From: an uncultured Collinsella sp.
Lineage (GTDB): Bacteria; Actinomycetota; Coriobacteriia; Coriobacteriales; Coriobacteriaceae
Assembly: GCA_902497025.1 (NCBI GenBank)
Contig: CABVDJ010000011.1
Location: 1 to 53,179 of the forward strand
Length of the DNA: 53,179 bases
Reading direction: 5' to 3'
The notes under the pieces were generated by a model that saw only the letters and a list, made by a program, of their open reading frames with translations, had not been told where the DNA came from and searched no databases. Below are positions 6,616 through 16,500 of the stretch, piece after piece. How positions within the stretch are numbered: the stretch's first letter is position 1; each line of letters starts with the position of its first letter. The translations under genes were made by a program, and so were the position numbers.

Positions 6616-9600
6616 ATGCCTGTTCGAATCTATACCACCAATACCGGTACGGACTTGAGCGACGCCGAGGCGGCGTTGCTCGCCGACCTGGTTGCCCGCC
6701 ACGGGCGTGCCGTTTTGCTGGCGCCCTCGTTTGCCGAACTCGACCTGTGCCGTCACGATGCTGCGGTTGCTGGCGTCTCGCTGGGCGTTGACTACAAAAC
6801 CCCCGCGTCGTGGCTTCGTTCGCTGTGGGAGCTTATGGGCGATGGACGCAGCTTTGTCGACAAAATGCAACGCCAGATGCTGTTCTCGGACATGATCGCC
6901 CGTCGCGACGATGCCGACCTGCAGCCGCTTTCGCGCAGTCAGGGCACGGTGCGCATGCTCGCGCGCATGGCCCGCGATGTGCTGCCGGGCGTAGCGGGAA
7001 CGGGTGCCGAGCGCTGCTGCGGCGACGTTTGCCAGCCCGATCCCAAGAGCGACGCCGAGGCTCGCGTGTTCGAGCTGTTGAGTGCCTATGCGAGCGGCTT
7101 GGACTGTCGAGACATGGTCGAGCCCTGCGAGGCGGCTGACCTTATGGCCGAGGCGCTGGCCGACAACCTTCCGGCGTGCACCCGCGCCGTATGCGTGCGC
7201 GGTATCACGTCGTTTACGCACGGCCTGCTCGAGCTGCTGTCGGCCGTGGCGAACAACGGGGGAGAGGTCGTTGTGCTGCTTGCTCGCGAGCAGGCGGCAA
7301 TGCGCGAGGAACTTGCCGCGGCATTTGATGCCCGCGGTGTGCTGTTTGAGGTCGCGCCGCTGGGGGAGGGTGCCGCTGCGCCCCAGACTGCCTCCAAGTC
7401 CGCCGCTCAGCCTGCCTTTGTAGAGGTTGCCGGCCCTCACGCCCGCGCCCACGCCTATGTGGATGCAATCGATGAGCTGGTAAAAACGTGTGAGGACGCC
7501 GCGGTCGACGGCGGTGTCACGGCGTCCGCGGACCCCGTGCGCGTGCTCGTGGTGTCTGCCCGGGCGCCCCAGCTGTTTGGTGAACTCGCTGCCCGTTTGG
7601 CTGCACGTCATATTGCGGCCGAGACAACCGAGTTCACGGCGTTTTCCCAATCCATCGCGGGCAGGCAGTTCACGGCGCTCGCCAATCTGATCGAGCGCAT
7701 GAAGGCCGCCGACGAGGGCACTGCCTCCAAGACCGAGTGGTGGCCCGCACCGGAGCTTACCGACTGGATTTACAGTCCGCTTTCGGGTGCCGATGCTGCC
7801 AGCGCGCGCACCTTCGACAAGAACATGCGCCTGTCGCGCGGCAAGACCACCACGGCCGTCAAGAGCCTGCTGCAGAGCGTGCAGGGCCAGGTCAGGGGCA
7901 CGCGCAAGGCTGCCAGTGATGACAACTGGTTTAAGAACGTGCCGTGTGTGGTCTCGGACGTGTTCCAAGCGCTGTGGCGCGACAAACCCGTGACGGCGCT
8001 CAAGGCAATGCTCGCCGTCGCCGAGGCGTTGCCCGATCGCGCCCTTGGAGGCCTTGACGGTCAGGCTCGTCGCCAGGCGGAGACCGCCCTGCTGCGACAT
8101 GTCATCGACATCCTTATGAACGATGCTCGCGCGCTCGACGTGTCGCAGGCCGCGACCGTGCCCGTGCTCGACGACGTTCGTACCAAGGTGGACACGCGCA
8201 GCACCGCATACGATTACGAGACCTACGAGGTCGACCGCGCGCCGCGCGCCCAGGTGCGCTTTACGTCGCTTGCCGATGCGGCAGCCCTGCGCCCCGACAG
8301 CTACGATGCCGTGCTGTTTGCCGACGTCGACTTGGACAGTTATCCGCTCTCGCATGAGGAGGGCCCGCTGGCCACGCTGACGGCCGAGCTGGGGCGCAGC
8401 GGCGTGACGCTTGAGCCCGCGGCCCTGCTGCGCGTGCGCTTTGGCCGCGCGATGCAGGCGGCACGCGGCCCCGTTGCGCTCGCCCGCGTGACCCACGATC
8501 GCCAGGCGCGCGAGTGCTACCCGGCTGCCGTGTGGACCGAGCTGCGGGCGCACGCCGAGGCCACTGGCGCCGTCAAGGTTGCGTGCGTGGGCGAGGGCGG
8601 TATCGTCGCCGATTTTGATCCAGCGGCCGGCGAGGGCATCGAGTGCAAGCGCGTCGCGTGCGAGGCTCCTCAGCATTTGAGTGAAGCGGCTGTGCCGTAC
8701 CTGGTCCTGCGTCGCCGCGATGGCGAGGGCGAGAACGCGCCGCTCGTGCCGCGCCTGACGTCCGCCTCGCAGATTGAGGCGTACTCGACGTGCCCGCTGT
8801 GCTGGTTCGTGTCGTATCGCGTGAAGCCCCAGTCCATCGACGCGGGCTTTGGAAATATGGAGAAGGGCAACTTTGTCCACGATGTGCTGGAGCACCTGCA
8901 TGCCCGCCTGCCCCAGGAGGGCATGGAGCGCGTGACGCCCGAGAATCTGCCGCGCGTTCAGGAGCTGCTCCGCGAGGTCTTTGACGAGACGTTGACCGAG
9001 CACGCCGGCAAGCGCGGCACGGAGGGCCCGCTGGTGCCGCTCTCTGCGGTGGAGGAGCGCCAGGTGGCCGAGATCTTGCCGCAGCTGGAGGGCGTGCTTG
9101 CCTACGAGTCCGAGGCACTTGCCCCCTTTGCTCCGCGCTACCTGGAGTTCGCCTTCAACGAGCTCAAGGTCGAGTATGCCGGTTGGCCGCTTGGCGGGCG
9201 CATCGACCGCGTGGACGTGGACGCCGAGAATCGTGCCGTGGTGATCGACTACAAGCATCGCACGGGCGTTGAGGAGTTTAAGCTCGCCGACCCTACGGTG
9301 CGCGACGAGGAATCGGGCACGGCGCCCATCGACGATCCGCGCTGGTTGCCGCCACATACCCAAACGCTCATCTACGCCCAGGCCATGCGCCGGGCGCTGG
9401 ATTTGGACACCCGCGCGGCGCTCTACTTTTCGACCAAGGGCGGCAAGCCGGCATTGCGCGGTGCCGCGAGCGCCGAGCTGCTCGAGGAAGAGCGCGGCGA
9501 CGGTCGCATCCCGGGCCTTAAGAAAGGTTTCCCCGGCGAGGGTGGCAGCATGGACTTCGACGCCCTGCTCGATCGCGTGGAGGCCGGCATCGCCGAGCGC

Positions 9601-9714
9601 CTGCGCGAGCTCGAGGCAGGTGACGTCGCCGCTGTCGACCCGACATCGGCGCAAGCCGCGCATGCGCGCTGTTCGTATAACCACCAAGGAACGTTTGTAA
9701 GGAGGGACGTGTAG
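6616..9714 (+). CDS. addB: AddB-like helicase/nuclease subunit (PD-(D/E)XK family)
   Basis: 1032-aa partner of the adjacent AddA-like helicase, in the addB-addA order usual for Gram-positives. The complex resects double-strand breaks for RecA loading. The N-terminal helicase-like region lacks a clear Walker A (GRAVLLAPSF). The C-terminal nuclease domain is clear: QIEAYSTCPLCWFVSYRVK (about residues 721-739), then GRIDRVDVD and the motif AVVIDYKHRTG with catalytic Asp and Lys. Canonical AddB holds a 4Fe-4S cluster using three clustered C-terminal cysteines; here the C-terminus has only one (HARCSYNHQG). GGAGGACC precedes ATG 6616. The next gene starts 4 nt after the stop, so the two are co-transcribed. 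Confidence 0.85.
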   Translation: MPVRIYTTNTGTDLSDAEAALLADLVARHGRAVLLAPSFAELDLCRHDAAVAGVSLGVDYKTPASWLRSLWELMGDGRSFVDKMQRQMLFSDMIARRDDADLQPLSRSQGTVRMLARMARDVLPGVAGTGAERCCGDVCQPDPKSDAEARVFELLSAYASGLDCRDMVEPCEAADLMAEALADNLPACTRAVCVRGITSFTHGLLELLSAVANNGGEVVVLLAREQAAMREELAAAFDARGVLFEVAPLGEGAAAPQTASKSAAQPAFVEVAGPHARAHAYVDAIDELVKTCEDAAVDGGVTASADPVRVLVVSARAPQLFGELAARLAARHIAAETTEFTAFSQSIAGRQFTALANLIERMKAADEGTASKTEWWPAPELTDWIYSPLSGADAASARTFDKNMRLSRGKTTTAVKSLLQSVQGQVRGTRKAASDDNWFKNVPCVVSDVFQALWRDKPVTALKAMLAVAEALPDRALGGLDGQARRQAETALLRHVIDILMNDARALDVSQAATVPVLDDVRTKVDTRSTAYDYETYEVDRAPRAQVRFTSLADAAALRPDSYDAVLFADVDLDSYPLSHEEGPLATLTAELGRSGVTLEPAALLRVRFGRAMQAARGPVALARVTHDRQARECYPAAVWTELRAHAEATGAVKVACVGEGGIVADFDPAAGEGIECKRVACEAPQHLSEAAVPYLVLRRRDGEGENAPLVPRLTSASQIEAYSTCPLCWFVSYRVKPQSIDAGFGNMEKGNFVHDVLEHLHARLPQEGMERVTPENLPRVQELLREVFDETLTEHAGKRGTEGPLVPLSAVEERQVAEILPQLEGVLAYESEALAPFAPRYLEFAFNELKVEYAGWPLGGRIDRVDVDAENRAVVIDYKHRTGVEEFKLADPTVRDEESGTAPIDDPRWLPPHTQTLIYAQAMRRALDLDTRAALYFSTKGGKPALRGAASAELLEEERGDGRIPGLKKGFPGEGGSMDFDALLDRVEAGIAERLRELEAGDVAAVDPTSAQAAHARCSYNHQGTFVRRDV

Positions 9715-9717
9715 ACC

Positions 9718-12700
9718 ATGGATCTTTCGACTTTGATGCCGCAACAGCTGCAGATTGTCAAAACGCTCGACCGTCCGCTATTTGTCTCGGCGGGCGCCGG
9801 TTCGGGCAAGACCTTTACCCTTACGCGCCGCATCGTCTACGCGCTCTCGCCCGAATCCGGTCCGTTCGTTGAACATCTGGATCAGGTGCTCGCTATTACC
9901 TTTACCAAAGATGCCGCGGCCGAGATTCGCGACCGCGTGCGCCGTGCGCTTATCGACGAGGGCATGGACGAGGAGGCACTGACCGTCGACGACGCGTGGA
10001 TCTCGACCATTCACGGCATGTGCTCGCGTATCCTGCGCGCGCATGCGCTGGAGCTGGGCATCGACCCCGAGTTCACGGTGCTCACCGATACCGACGAGCT
10101 CATGGACCAGGCTGTTGAGCATGTGTTGGCCCGCGCGACGGCGCCCGATGCCGCCCCCGAGCTCGCGGCATCGCTCAAGGCCCTCTATGCCTGGTATCCC
10201 ATGGCGGGCGAGGGCGGTTCCTTTGGCGCTGGCGCGACCATCAAGGGCCTGGTGCGCGACCTGCTGGAGCTGTCGAGCCAGTTGCCGGGCGGTATGGACG
10301 ATGTGTGCGTGGCGCGCGGGCAGGCCGATACCTCGGCACTCGCCGATGCCTATCGCGCGGCGCTGGGCGCAAGCAAGGCCGCGACCGAGAAGGCGCAGAT
10401 GGCACTCGACGCCATTGACGCGTTCGAGGCGAGCGGCAAGACCATGGCCGATGCAGCGCGACTCATGATGTCGTGCACCATGCCGCGCGCGAGCAAGGCA
10501 TTCCCTAAGGAGCAGGTCGAGCTGCTCAAGGCCGAGGCCGCCGATGCGTTTATCAATATCGTGCTTGCCTGCGGTGGCCCGGCGCTCGATGCGCTGGTGG
10601 GCCTGGCCCGTTCCGTGGAGGCTGAGTATCGCGCGCTGAAGGCTGCCCAGTCCGCCCTCGATAATAACGACCTGCTGCGTATGGCCTACGAGGCCCTGCG
10701 CGATTACCCTGCCATCCGTGCTGCGTACGAGGGCCGCTTTAAGATGGTCATGATCGATGAGTTTCAGGATACCGACCAGATGCAGGTCGATCTGATACGC
10801 TACCTGACGGGTGCGGGGGAGCGCGCGCTGTGCACCGTGGGCGATGCGCAGCAGTCCATCTATCGCTTCCGTGGCGCCGAGGTCGAGGTGTTCCGTCGTC
10901 AGGAGCGCAAGGTGGGCTCGTCTGCCGCGCCCGAGGCGACTGCCGTGGCCGATGCCCCTGCCGGCGAACTCGTCAAACTCGTGCGCAACTTCCGCAGCCA
11001 TGACGAGGTGCTGCGTTACGTGGCACGCGTCTTCGACGGCGATGACGGCGGCCTGATGCAGGGCTTTTTGGATCTTGAGGCGAGCGACGGCCGCAAGGAC
11101 ACGCTGGTGGCGGACGCCTCGCGCCGCCAGGCCCTCTTTGTTGCCGGCGGCAGTATGCAGGAGCGCACACAGGCCAAGGCCCGCGCGATCGCCGAGCGCT
11201 TCCGCGCGCTTGCCGATGCCGGCCAGCCCCAGGGCGGCATGGTACTGCTGCTGGGCCGCATGACCAACGCCGATGTCTACGCCCAGGCCTTCCGCGATCA
11301 GGGGCTCGACTGCGTCATCGCAGGCGGCTCGGTCTTTGCCCAGGCAGCCGAGGTGCAGACGGTGCGTGCCCTGGTCTGCGCGCTCGCCAATCCGGCCGAT
11401 ACGGCGCAGGGCCTTATGCCGCTGCTCGCCTCGCCGATGTTTGCGCTCGGCGCCCAGGAGTTCCTGGCGCTGGCGACCAAGCTCGATGGCGAGACGGGGG
11501 AGACCTCGCGCCGGAATATCGACATGGGCATCATGAGCGATTCCGATGTGCCGGGCTTGCAGGGCTTGCCGCTTGTGACGCGTGCCCGCGAGGTGCTGCG
11601 CTACGCACTGCGTCGCGTGGGGCGTGATTCGTTCGCCGCCATCGCGCGCGACGCGGTCAATGCCTCCGGCTGGTTCGTGCGCCTGGCGCAGCGCGGCCCC
11701 GAGGGCAAGGCCATCGCCGCCAACGTGCTCAAGGCGCTCGACGCCGTGGCCGAGGAGGAGGCCGAGTTCGGCAACTCGCCGCGTTCCATCGCGCTGGCCT
11801 TCGACCGCTTCTTGGCGGGCAAGGAGGCCCCGGGTGCCCTCAACGAGGAGGGCGACGGCGCGGTGCGCATCATGACGGTGCATGCCTCCAAGGGTCTGGA
11901 ATATCCGGTCGTGGCGGTCGCCGAGTGCTTTGGCGTGCGTAAGTCCTCGGGTGCGGCACAGATGGGTCGCGTCGAGGGCGGAGCGCAGGTCGTGGCACTG
12001 CCGGCACGCTTCGACGGCGTTAAGCTTGCCGACGGTACCTTTGTGAAGGGCGACGACGTCAAAAAGCAGTTTGAGCACGCGTTTAAGGGCAAGGGCACGT
12101 CGCTGTGGCTGCCGCCGGAGCTCATGGAGGACGTCTGTGCGACGGGTTCTCCCGCCGAGGCATTTGCTCGCCTGCGCAACGACGACCTACAGCTTTCGCT
12201 CGAGGAGCGGGCTCGTCTGCTCTATGTCGCCATGACGCGTGCGCGCGAGCTGGTGATCTTGGCGATGGATGCCGGCGTGAGCCGTGGCAAGGTGACGGCG
12301 CCGACCTTCGATGTCGAGACGGATCTGACCTACGATGTCCTGCGCCGCATTCTGCCGACGGACGCTCTGGACATGCCGCAGCTCGATGCCGACCGCCTGG
12401 TGTTCGACAACTCCCAACCGGGCGACTACGAGCTCATTTCGCTTTCGGACTTTACCTTTGGCGAGCAGGCGTTTGAGGCCAACGCTTCGCTGGATGTCGA
12501 GGGCAGGCTTGTTCGTGGCGATGCCGATACAGATGCTGCCGACGATTCGGCCAGTACAATCGTCCCCGGTCCTGCCGACCCCAAGCCCGATTCGTTTGAG
12601 CTTGTGTATCCCCAGGCAGTGGGCGTGCGCATGGGCATCTGTCCGTTCCCGGCGCGTGACTCGTATAGCTACTCGTCAATCGCCGCGGCGCTCCATGCCG

Positions 12701-13350
12701 AGACAGAAGACCGTGCCGCCGAGGCGCGTGTGCCCATGGACGAGTCCGGCGATGATGCGGAGTCGGATGGCTCGGAGATGGCCGATGCAGACGTGGCTGC
12801 TGTCGAGCCTGTCGGCAATCCCATGGCGCTGGGCTCGGCCTTCCACGCCGCCTGCCAGTGGCTCATCGAGATGGGTGCCGATGCGCTGCCTGCTGAGCGT
12901 GCCGACGCCCTGGCTCGCCTGTGGTGCCTGACGCCGGAGCAGCGCGAACGCTTCGATGTTGCCCTGGACCGCTGGCTCAAGTCGGCTGTTCGTGCCGACC
13001 TGCTCGCGTGGCCGTGCGTTCGCGCCGAGGTGCCGTTCTTTTCACTGGGCTGCGAGGACGAGGACATCGCTCGCTACGGTGCCTATGCCGAAGGCGCCAT
13101 CGACGCTTTGGCGACGAACCCGGCGGATTCGTCACGCGCGCTGGTCATCGACTACAAGACGGGCGGCACACCGGACGAGACGCCGGACCAGCTGCTCGAG
13201 AAGCACGCCCTGCAGGCGCGCGTTTACGCCGACGTGTTGCACAAGGCGGGCTTTGAGACGGTGACGGTCAAGTTTGTTCGCGTGGAGCAGGCGAATCCAG
13301 CCATCTTCGTCGAACCCGCCGAACCTCAAGTAGTCATCTACAATCTCTAG
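9718..13350 (+). CDS. addA: AddA-like UvrD/Rep helicase-nuclease
   Basis: 1210-aa ATP-dependent exonuclease subunit. Superfamily 1 motifs in order: Q motif LMPQQLQIV, Walker A SAGAGSGKTFTLT (about residues 23-35), motif Ia LAITFTKDAA, Walker B MIDEFQDTD (about 344-352), GDAQQSIYRFRGA, VHASKGLEYPVV and LLYVAMTRARELV. The C-terminal RecB-like nuclease has EGAIDAL followed by LVIDYKTGGTPDE. Together with AddB it processes DNA ends before recombination. Strong GGAGGG lies 12 nt before ATG 9718. The reading direction continues into dnaE, but a palindromic repeat ten bases beyond the stop may end the addBA transcript. Confidence 0.93.
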   Translation: MDLSTLMPQQLQIVKTLDRPLFVSAGAGSGKTFTLTRRIVYALSPESGPFVEHLDQVLAITFTKDAAAEIRDRVRRALIDEGMDEEALTVDDAWISTIHGMCSRILRAHALELGIDPEFTVLTDTDELMDQAVEHVLARATAPDAAPELAASLKALYAWYPMAGEGGSFGAGATIKGLVRDLLELSSQLPGGMDDVCVARGQADTSALADAYRAALGASKAATEKAQMALDAIDAFEASGKTMADAARLMMSCTMPRASKAFPKEQVELLKAEAADAFINIVLACGGPALDALVGLARSVEAEYRALKAAQSALDNNDLLRMAYEALRDYPAIRAAYEGRFKMVMIDEFQDTDQMQVDLIRYLTGAGERALCTVGDAQQSIYRFRGAEVEVFRRQERKVGSSAAPEATAVADAPAGELVKLVRNFRSHDEVLRYVARVFDGDDGGLMQGFLDLEASDGRKDTLVADASRRQALFVAGGSMQERTQAKARAIAERFRALADAGQPQGGMVLLLGRMTNADVYAQAFRDQGLDCVIAGGSVFAQAAEVQTVRALVCALANPADTAQGLMPLLASPMFALGAQEFLALATKLDGETGETSRRNIDMGIMSDSDVPGLQGLPLVTRAREVLRYALRRVGRDSFAAIARDAVNASGWFVRLAQRGPEGKAIAANVLKALDAVAEEEAEFGNSPRSIALAFDRFLAGKEAPGALNEEGDGAVRIMTVHASKGLEYPVVAVAECFGVRKSSGAAQMGRVEGGAQVVALPARFDGVKLADGTFVKGDDVKKQFEHAFKGKGTSLWLPPELMEDVCATGSPAEAFARLRNDDLQLSLEERARLLYVAMTRARELVILAMDAGVSRGKVTAPTFDVETDLTYDVLRRILPTDALDMPQLDADRLVFDNSQPGDYELISLSDFTFGEQAFEANASLDVEGRLVRGDADTDAADDSASTIVPGPADPKPDSFELVYPQAVGVRMGICPFPARDSYSYSSIAAALHAETEDRAAEARVPMDESGDDAESDGSEMADADVAAVEPVGNPMALGSAFHAACQWLIEMGADALPAERADALARLWCLTPEQRERFDVALDRWLKSAVRADLLAWPCVRAEVPFFSLGCEDEDIARYGAYAEGAIDALATNPADSSRALVIDYKTGGTPDETPDQLLEKHALQARVYADVLHKAGFETVTVKFVRVEQANPAIFVEPAEPQVVIYNL

Positions 13351-13359
13351 CCCTCAGAT

Positions 13360-13427
13360 AACTTGCGGTGGAATACGGGCTGTTTTGGCCAAAAAAGCCG
13401 CCAAACAGTCCGCATTTCACCGCAACT
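13360..13427. repeat. diverged third copy of the palindromic repeat
   Basis: AACTTGCGGTGGAATACGGG begins the left arm, and the complementary right arm ends TTTCACCGCAACT. It shares the ends and CTGTTT/AAACAG inner boxes of the copies at 1215 and 2348, but has a different loop (TGGCCAAAAAAGCCGCC) and several arm substitutions. It starts ten bases after the addA stop. Confidence 0.8.
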
Positions 13428-13526
13428 GCAAGAGGAGCCGTGTTGGTTTGGCTAGGTTCGGGTGCTGTCCGTGCCGTGCGGTAAAATCGTTCAGTCAGAA
13501 CACGAACCCGCATCGGAGCTCATCAC

Positions 13527-16500
13527 ATGGCATTCGTCCATCTGCACAATCACACTGTCTTTTCCATGCTCGACGGCGCAACCCGTATCCAGGATATGGT
13601 CAATCGTGCCGTTGAGCTTGGCATGCCCGCCGTGGCCATTACCGACCACGGCTACATGTACGGCGTACCCGACCTGGCGCTGGCCTGCGACGCCGTCAAC
13701 CACAACACGCCCGAGTACAAAACCTGGAGCCACGACAAGGCCTTCTTGGAAAAGGACCGCCGCGACGAGCTGGTGGAGCCCGATCCTGAGTCAAACCCGC
13801 GCGAGCATGCCCAGTATGTGAAGGACATGGCCATGTGGGACGAGAAGGGCAACATCGACGAGCTCAAGCCGCCCCTGGTCATTAAGCCCATCTTTGGCTG
13901 CGAGGTTTACTTTACGCCGGACGAGACGCTCGCCCGCGACCACAAGCCCGAGCTCTACCACATGATTCTCCTGGCCAAGGACCAGGAGGGCTACGTCAAC
14001 CTGATGCAGACGGTTTCCGAGGCCGCCGTGCAGGGCTTTTACTACAAGCCGCGCGTGACGCTCGACAACCTGCGCCGTCACGCCAAGGGCATGATCTGCA
14101 CGAGCGCCTGTATCGCGGGCATCATCCCCAAATACATCGACCGCGGCGACATGGAGGGCGCCATCAAGTGGGCCGAGACCTTCCGTGATACCTTCGAGCC
14201 CGGTGACTTCTACATCGAGATCCAGGAACACGGCATCACCACCGACAACGGCCTGACTGACGAGCAGATGGACCGCACGCTCATCGACATCGCCAAGCAG
14301 GTGGGCGTCAAGGTCATCGCCACCAACGACTTCCACTACCTGCGCCGCGAGGATGCGCCCGTGCAGGACGTCATCATGTGTATTGGCATGAACGCCAAGG
14401 TCGATGACCCCAACCGCATGCGCATGACCGGCTCGGAGTTTTACATGAAGACCGAGGAGGAGATGCGGGCGATGTTCCCGTATTGCCCCGAGGCCTGCGA
14501 CAACACGCTCGAGATCGCCGACAAGTGCTACGTTGAGCTGGACTGGGACTCTATCATCCTGCCGCGCTTTCCGTTGCTCGATCCCGGCGAGACGCACGAG
14601 AGCCAGTTCCGCCGCGAGTGCGAGAAGGGCCTGCGCCAGCACTATGGCGACGACTGGGCCACGCGCGAGATCGGTGGCGTCAACATCAAAGAGCGCTTTG
14701 AGTACGAATACAAGGTCATCTGCGACAAGGGCTTTGCCGCCTACTTTTTGATCGTTGCCGAGTACGTGCAATGGGCTAAGGACAACGGCATCGGCGTCGG
14801 CCCCGGCCGTGGCTCGGCCGCCGGCGCTATCGTCGCCTACGCCATGAACATCACCGCGTTCGACCCGCTCGAGAACGGCCTGATGTTCGAGAGGTTCCTG
14901 TCCCCGCAACGTACCGAGATGCCCGATATCGATATGGACTTCGACGATGAGCGACGCCTCGAGGTCGTGGAGCACGTTCGCCAGCTCTACGGCCCCGAGA
15001 AGGTCACCCACGTCATCACCTACTCGACCATCAAGGCCAAGCAGGCCATCAACGACGCCGCGCGCGTCCTGGACTACCCGGTCTACATGGGCCAGCGCCT
15101 GTCCAAGATGGTCTCGAGCGACCCCAAGGTCAAGCTCAAGCAGGTGCTCGAAAAGCAACCCGGCAAAGAGGATCTGTTTAACCCCGATTTTGCCGAGGCC
15201 TATAAAAAGGACGACGACGCTCGCCGCATCATCGACACGGCGCTCTCGATCGAGGGCCTCACCCGTGGCGAGGGCGTGCACGCGTGCGCCGTTCTGATCT
15301 GCCGCGACCCCGTCAACGAGCACGTGCCCACCAAGCTCGACACCAAGGGCGGCGTCGAGATTACCCAGTACGAGGGCCATACCGTCGCCGACATGGGCCT
15401 GCTCAAGATGGACTTCTTGGGCCTGCGCACGCTGACGGTTATCTCCAAGGCCAAGGCAAACATCAAAAAGAACTTCGGCATCGACATCAAAGAGGAAGAG
15501 ATTCCCTTTGACGATCCCGAGATCTTTAAGCTCATGGGCTCCGGCCACACCGCCGGCGTCTTCCAGGTCGAGTCCGCCGGCATGACGGCCACGATCAAGA
15601 ACATGAAGCCCACCGAGTACAAACACGTCGTGGCATTGATCGCCCTGTACCGCCCGGGCCCGCTGGGCGCCGGCATGGTCTCGTCCTACATCAACCGTAT
15701 GAACGGCAAGGAGCCGGCCGTCTCCTACGACGACCGTCTGGACGACATCCTGGGCGAAACCTACGGCACCATGGTCTACCAGGAGCAGGTTATGCTCATC
15801 TCCGTCGAGATGTGCGGCTTCTCCAAGGGCGAATCGGACTCGCGTATCCGTAAGCCCGTGGCTAAGAAAAAGATTAAGCTGCTCACGTCGACGGTGCTCC
15901 ACTGGGAGGATGGCTCGGACGAGACCACTTACGACCACTGGATGAATGGCGCTATCAAGAACAACTACACGCGCGAGGTCGCCCAGAAGATTTGGGACGA
16001 TGTCCTTGAGTTCGCGTCCTACGCCTTCAATAAGTCGCACTCCGCCGGTTACGCCATCCTGGTTATGCAGACGGCATGGCTCAAGGCGCACTATCCGCAT
16101 GAGTACATGGCGGCCGTTCTGACGTCCTATACGGGTAAGACCGACAAGATCGTGCACTACGTCTCGGCGTGCCGTCACGACGGCATCCCCGTGCTGTCGC
16201 CAGATGTCAACGAGTCCGGTACCGAGTTCACGGCTACCAAGGAAGGCGTGCGCTTTGGTCTGGCCGGTATCCGCGGCGTGGGCACCGGCGTGGCGCAGGC
16301 GATTATCGCCGAGCGCGAGGCGGGCGGTCCGTTTAAGACGCTGCACGACTTTGTCGAGCGCGTGGACTCGAGCCAGGCCAACCGTCGCGTGATCGAATCG
16401 CTGATCAAGGCAGGCGCCTTCGACTCCACGGGGTATCCGCGTCGCCAGATGATGCACTTTGTGGACAAGAACAACCCCGAGAACATCATCGATGCCGCGG

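Noticed and set aside
6620..6632. GTTCGAATC resembling a tRNA T-loop
   Set aside because: It lies within the first codons of addB, and no acceptor or anticodon arm can be drawn around it.
6253..9744. 1163-codon open frame on the minus strand opposite addB
   Set aside because: It mirrors addB codons with GC-rich third positions; the composition is His/Arg/Ala-heavy with no domain, and the plus strand has clear motifs.
1215..13427. The three palindromes as a dispersed CRISPR remnant
   Set aside because: They are about 1 and 11 kb apart, sit at stop codons, and no cas gene is present.
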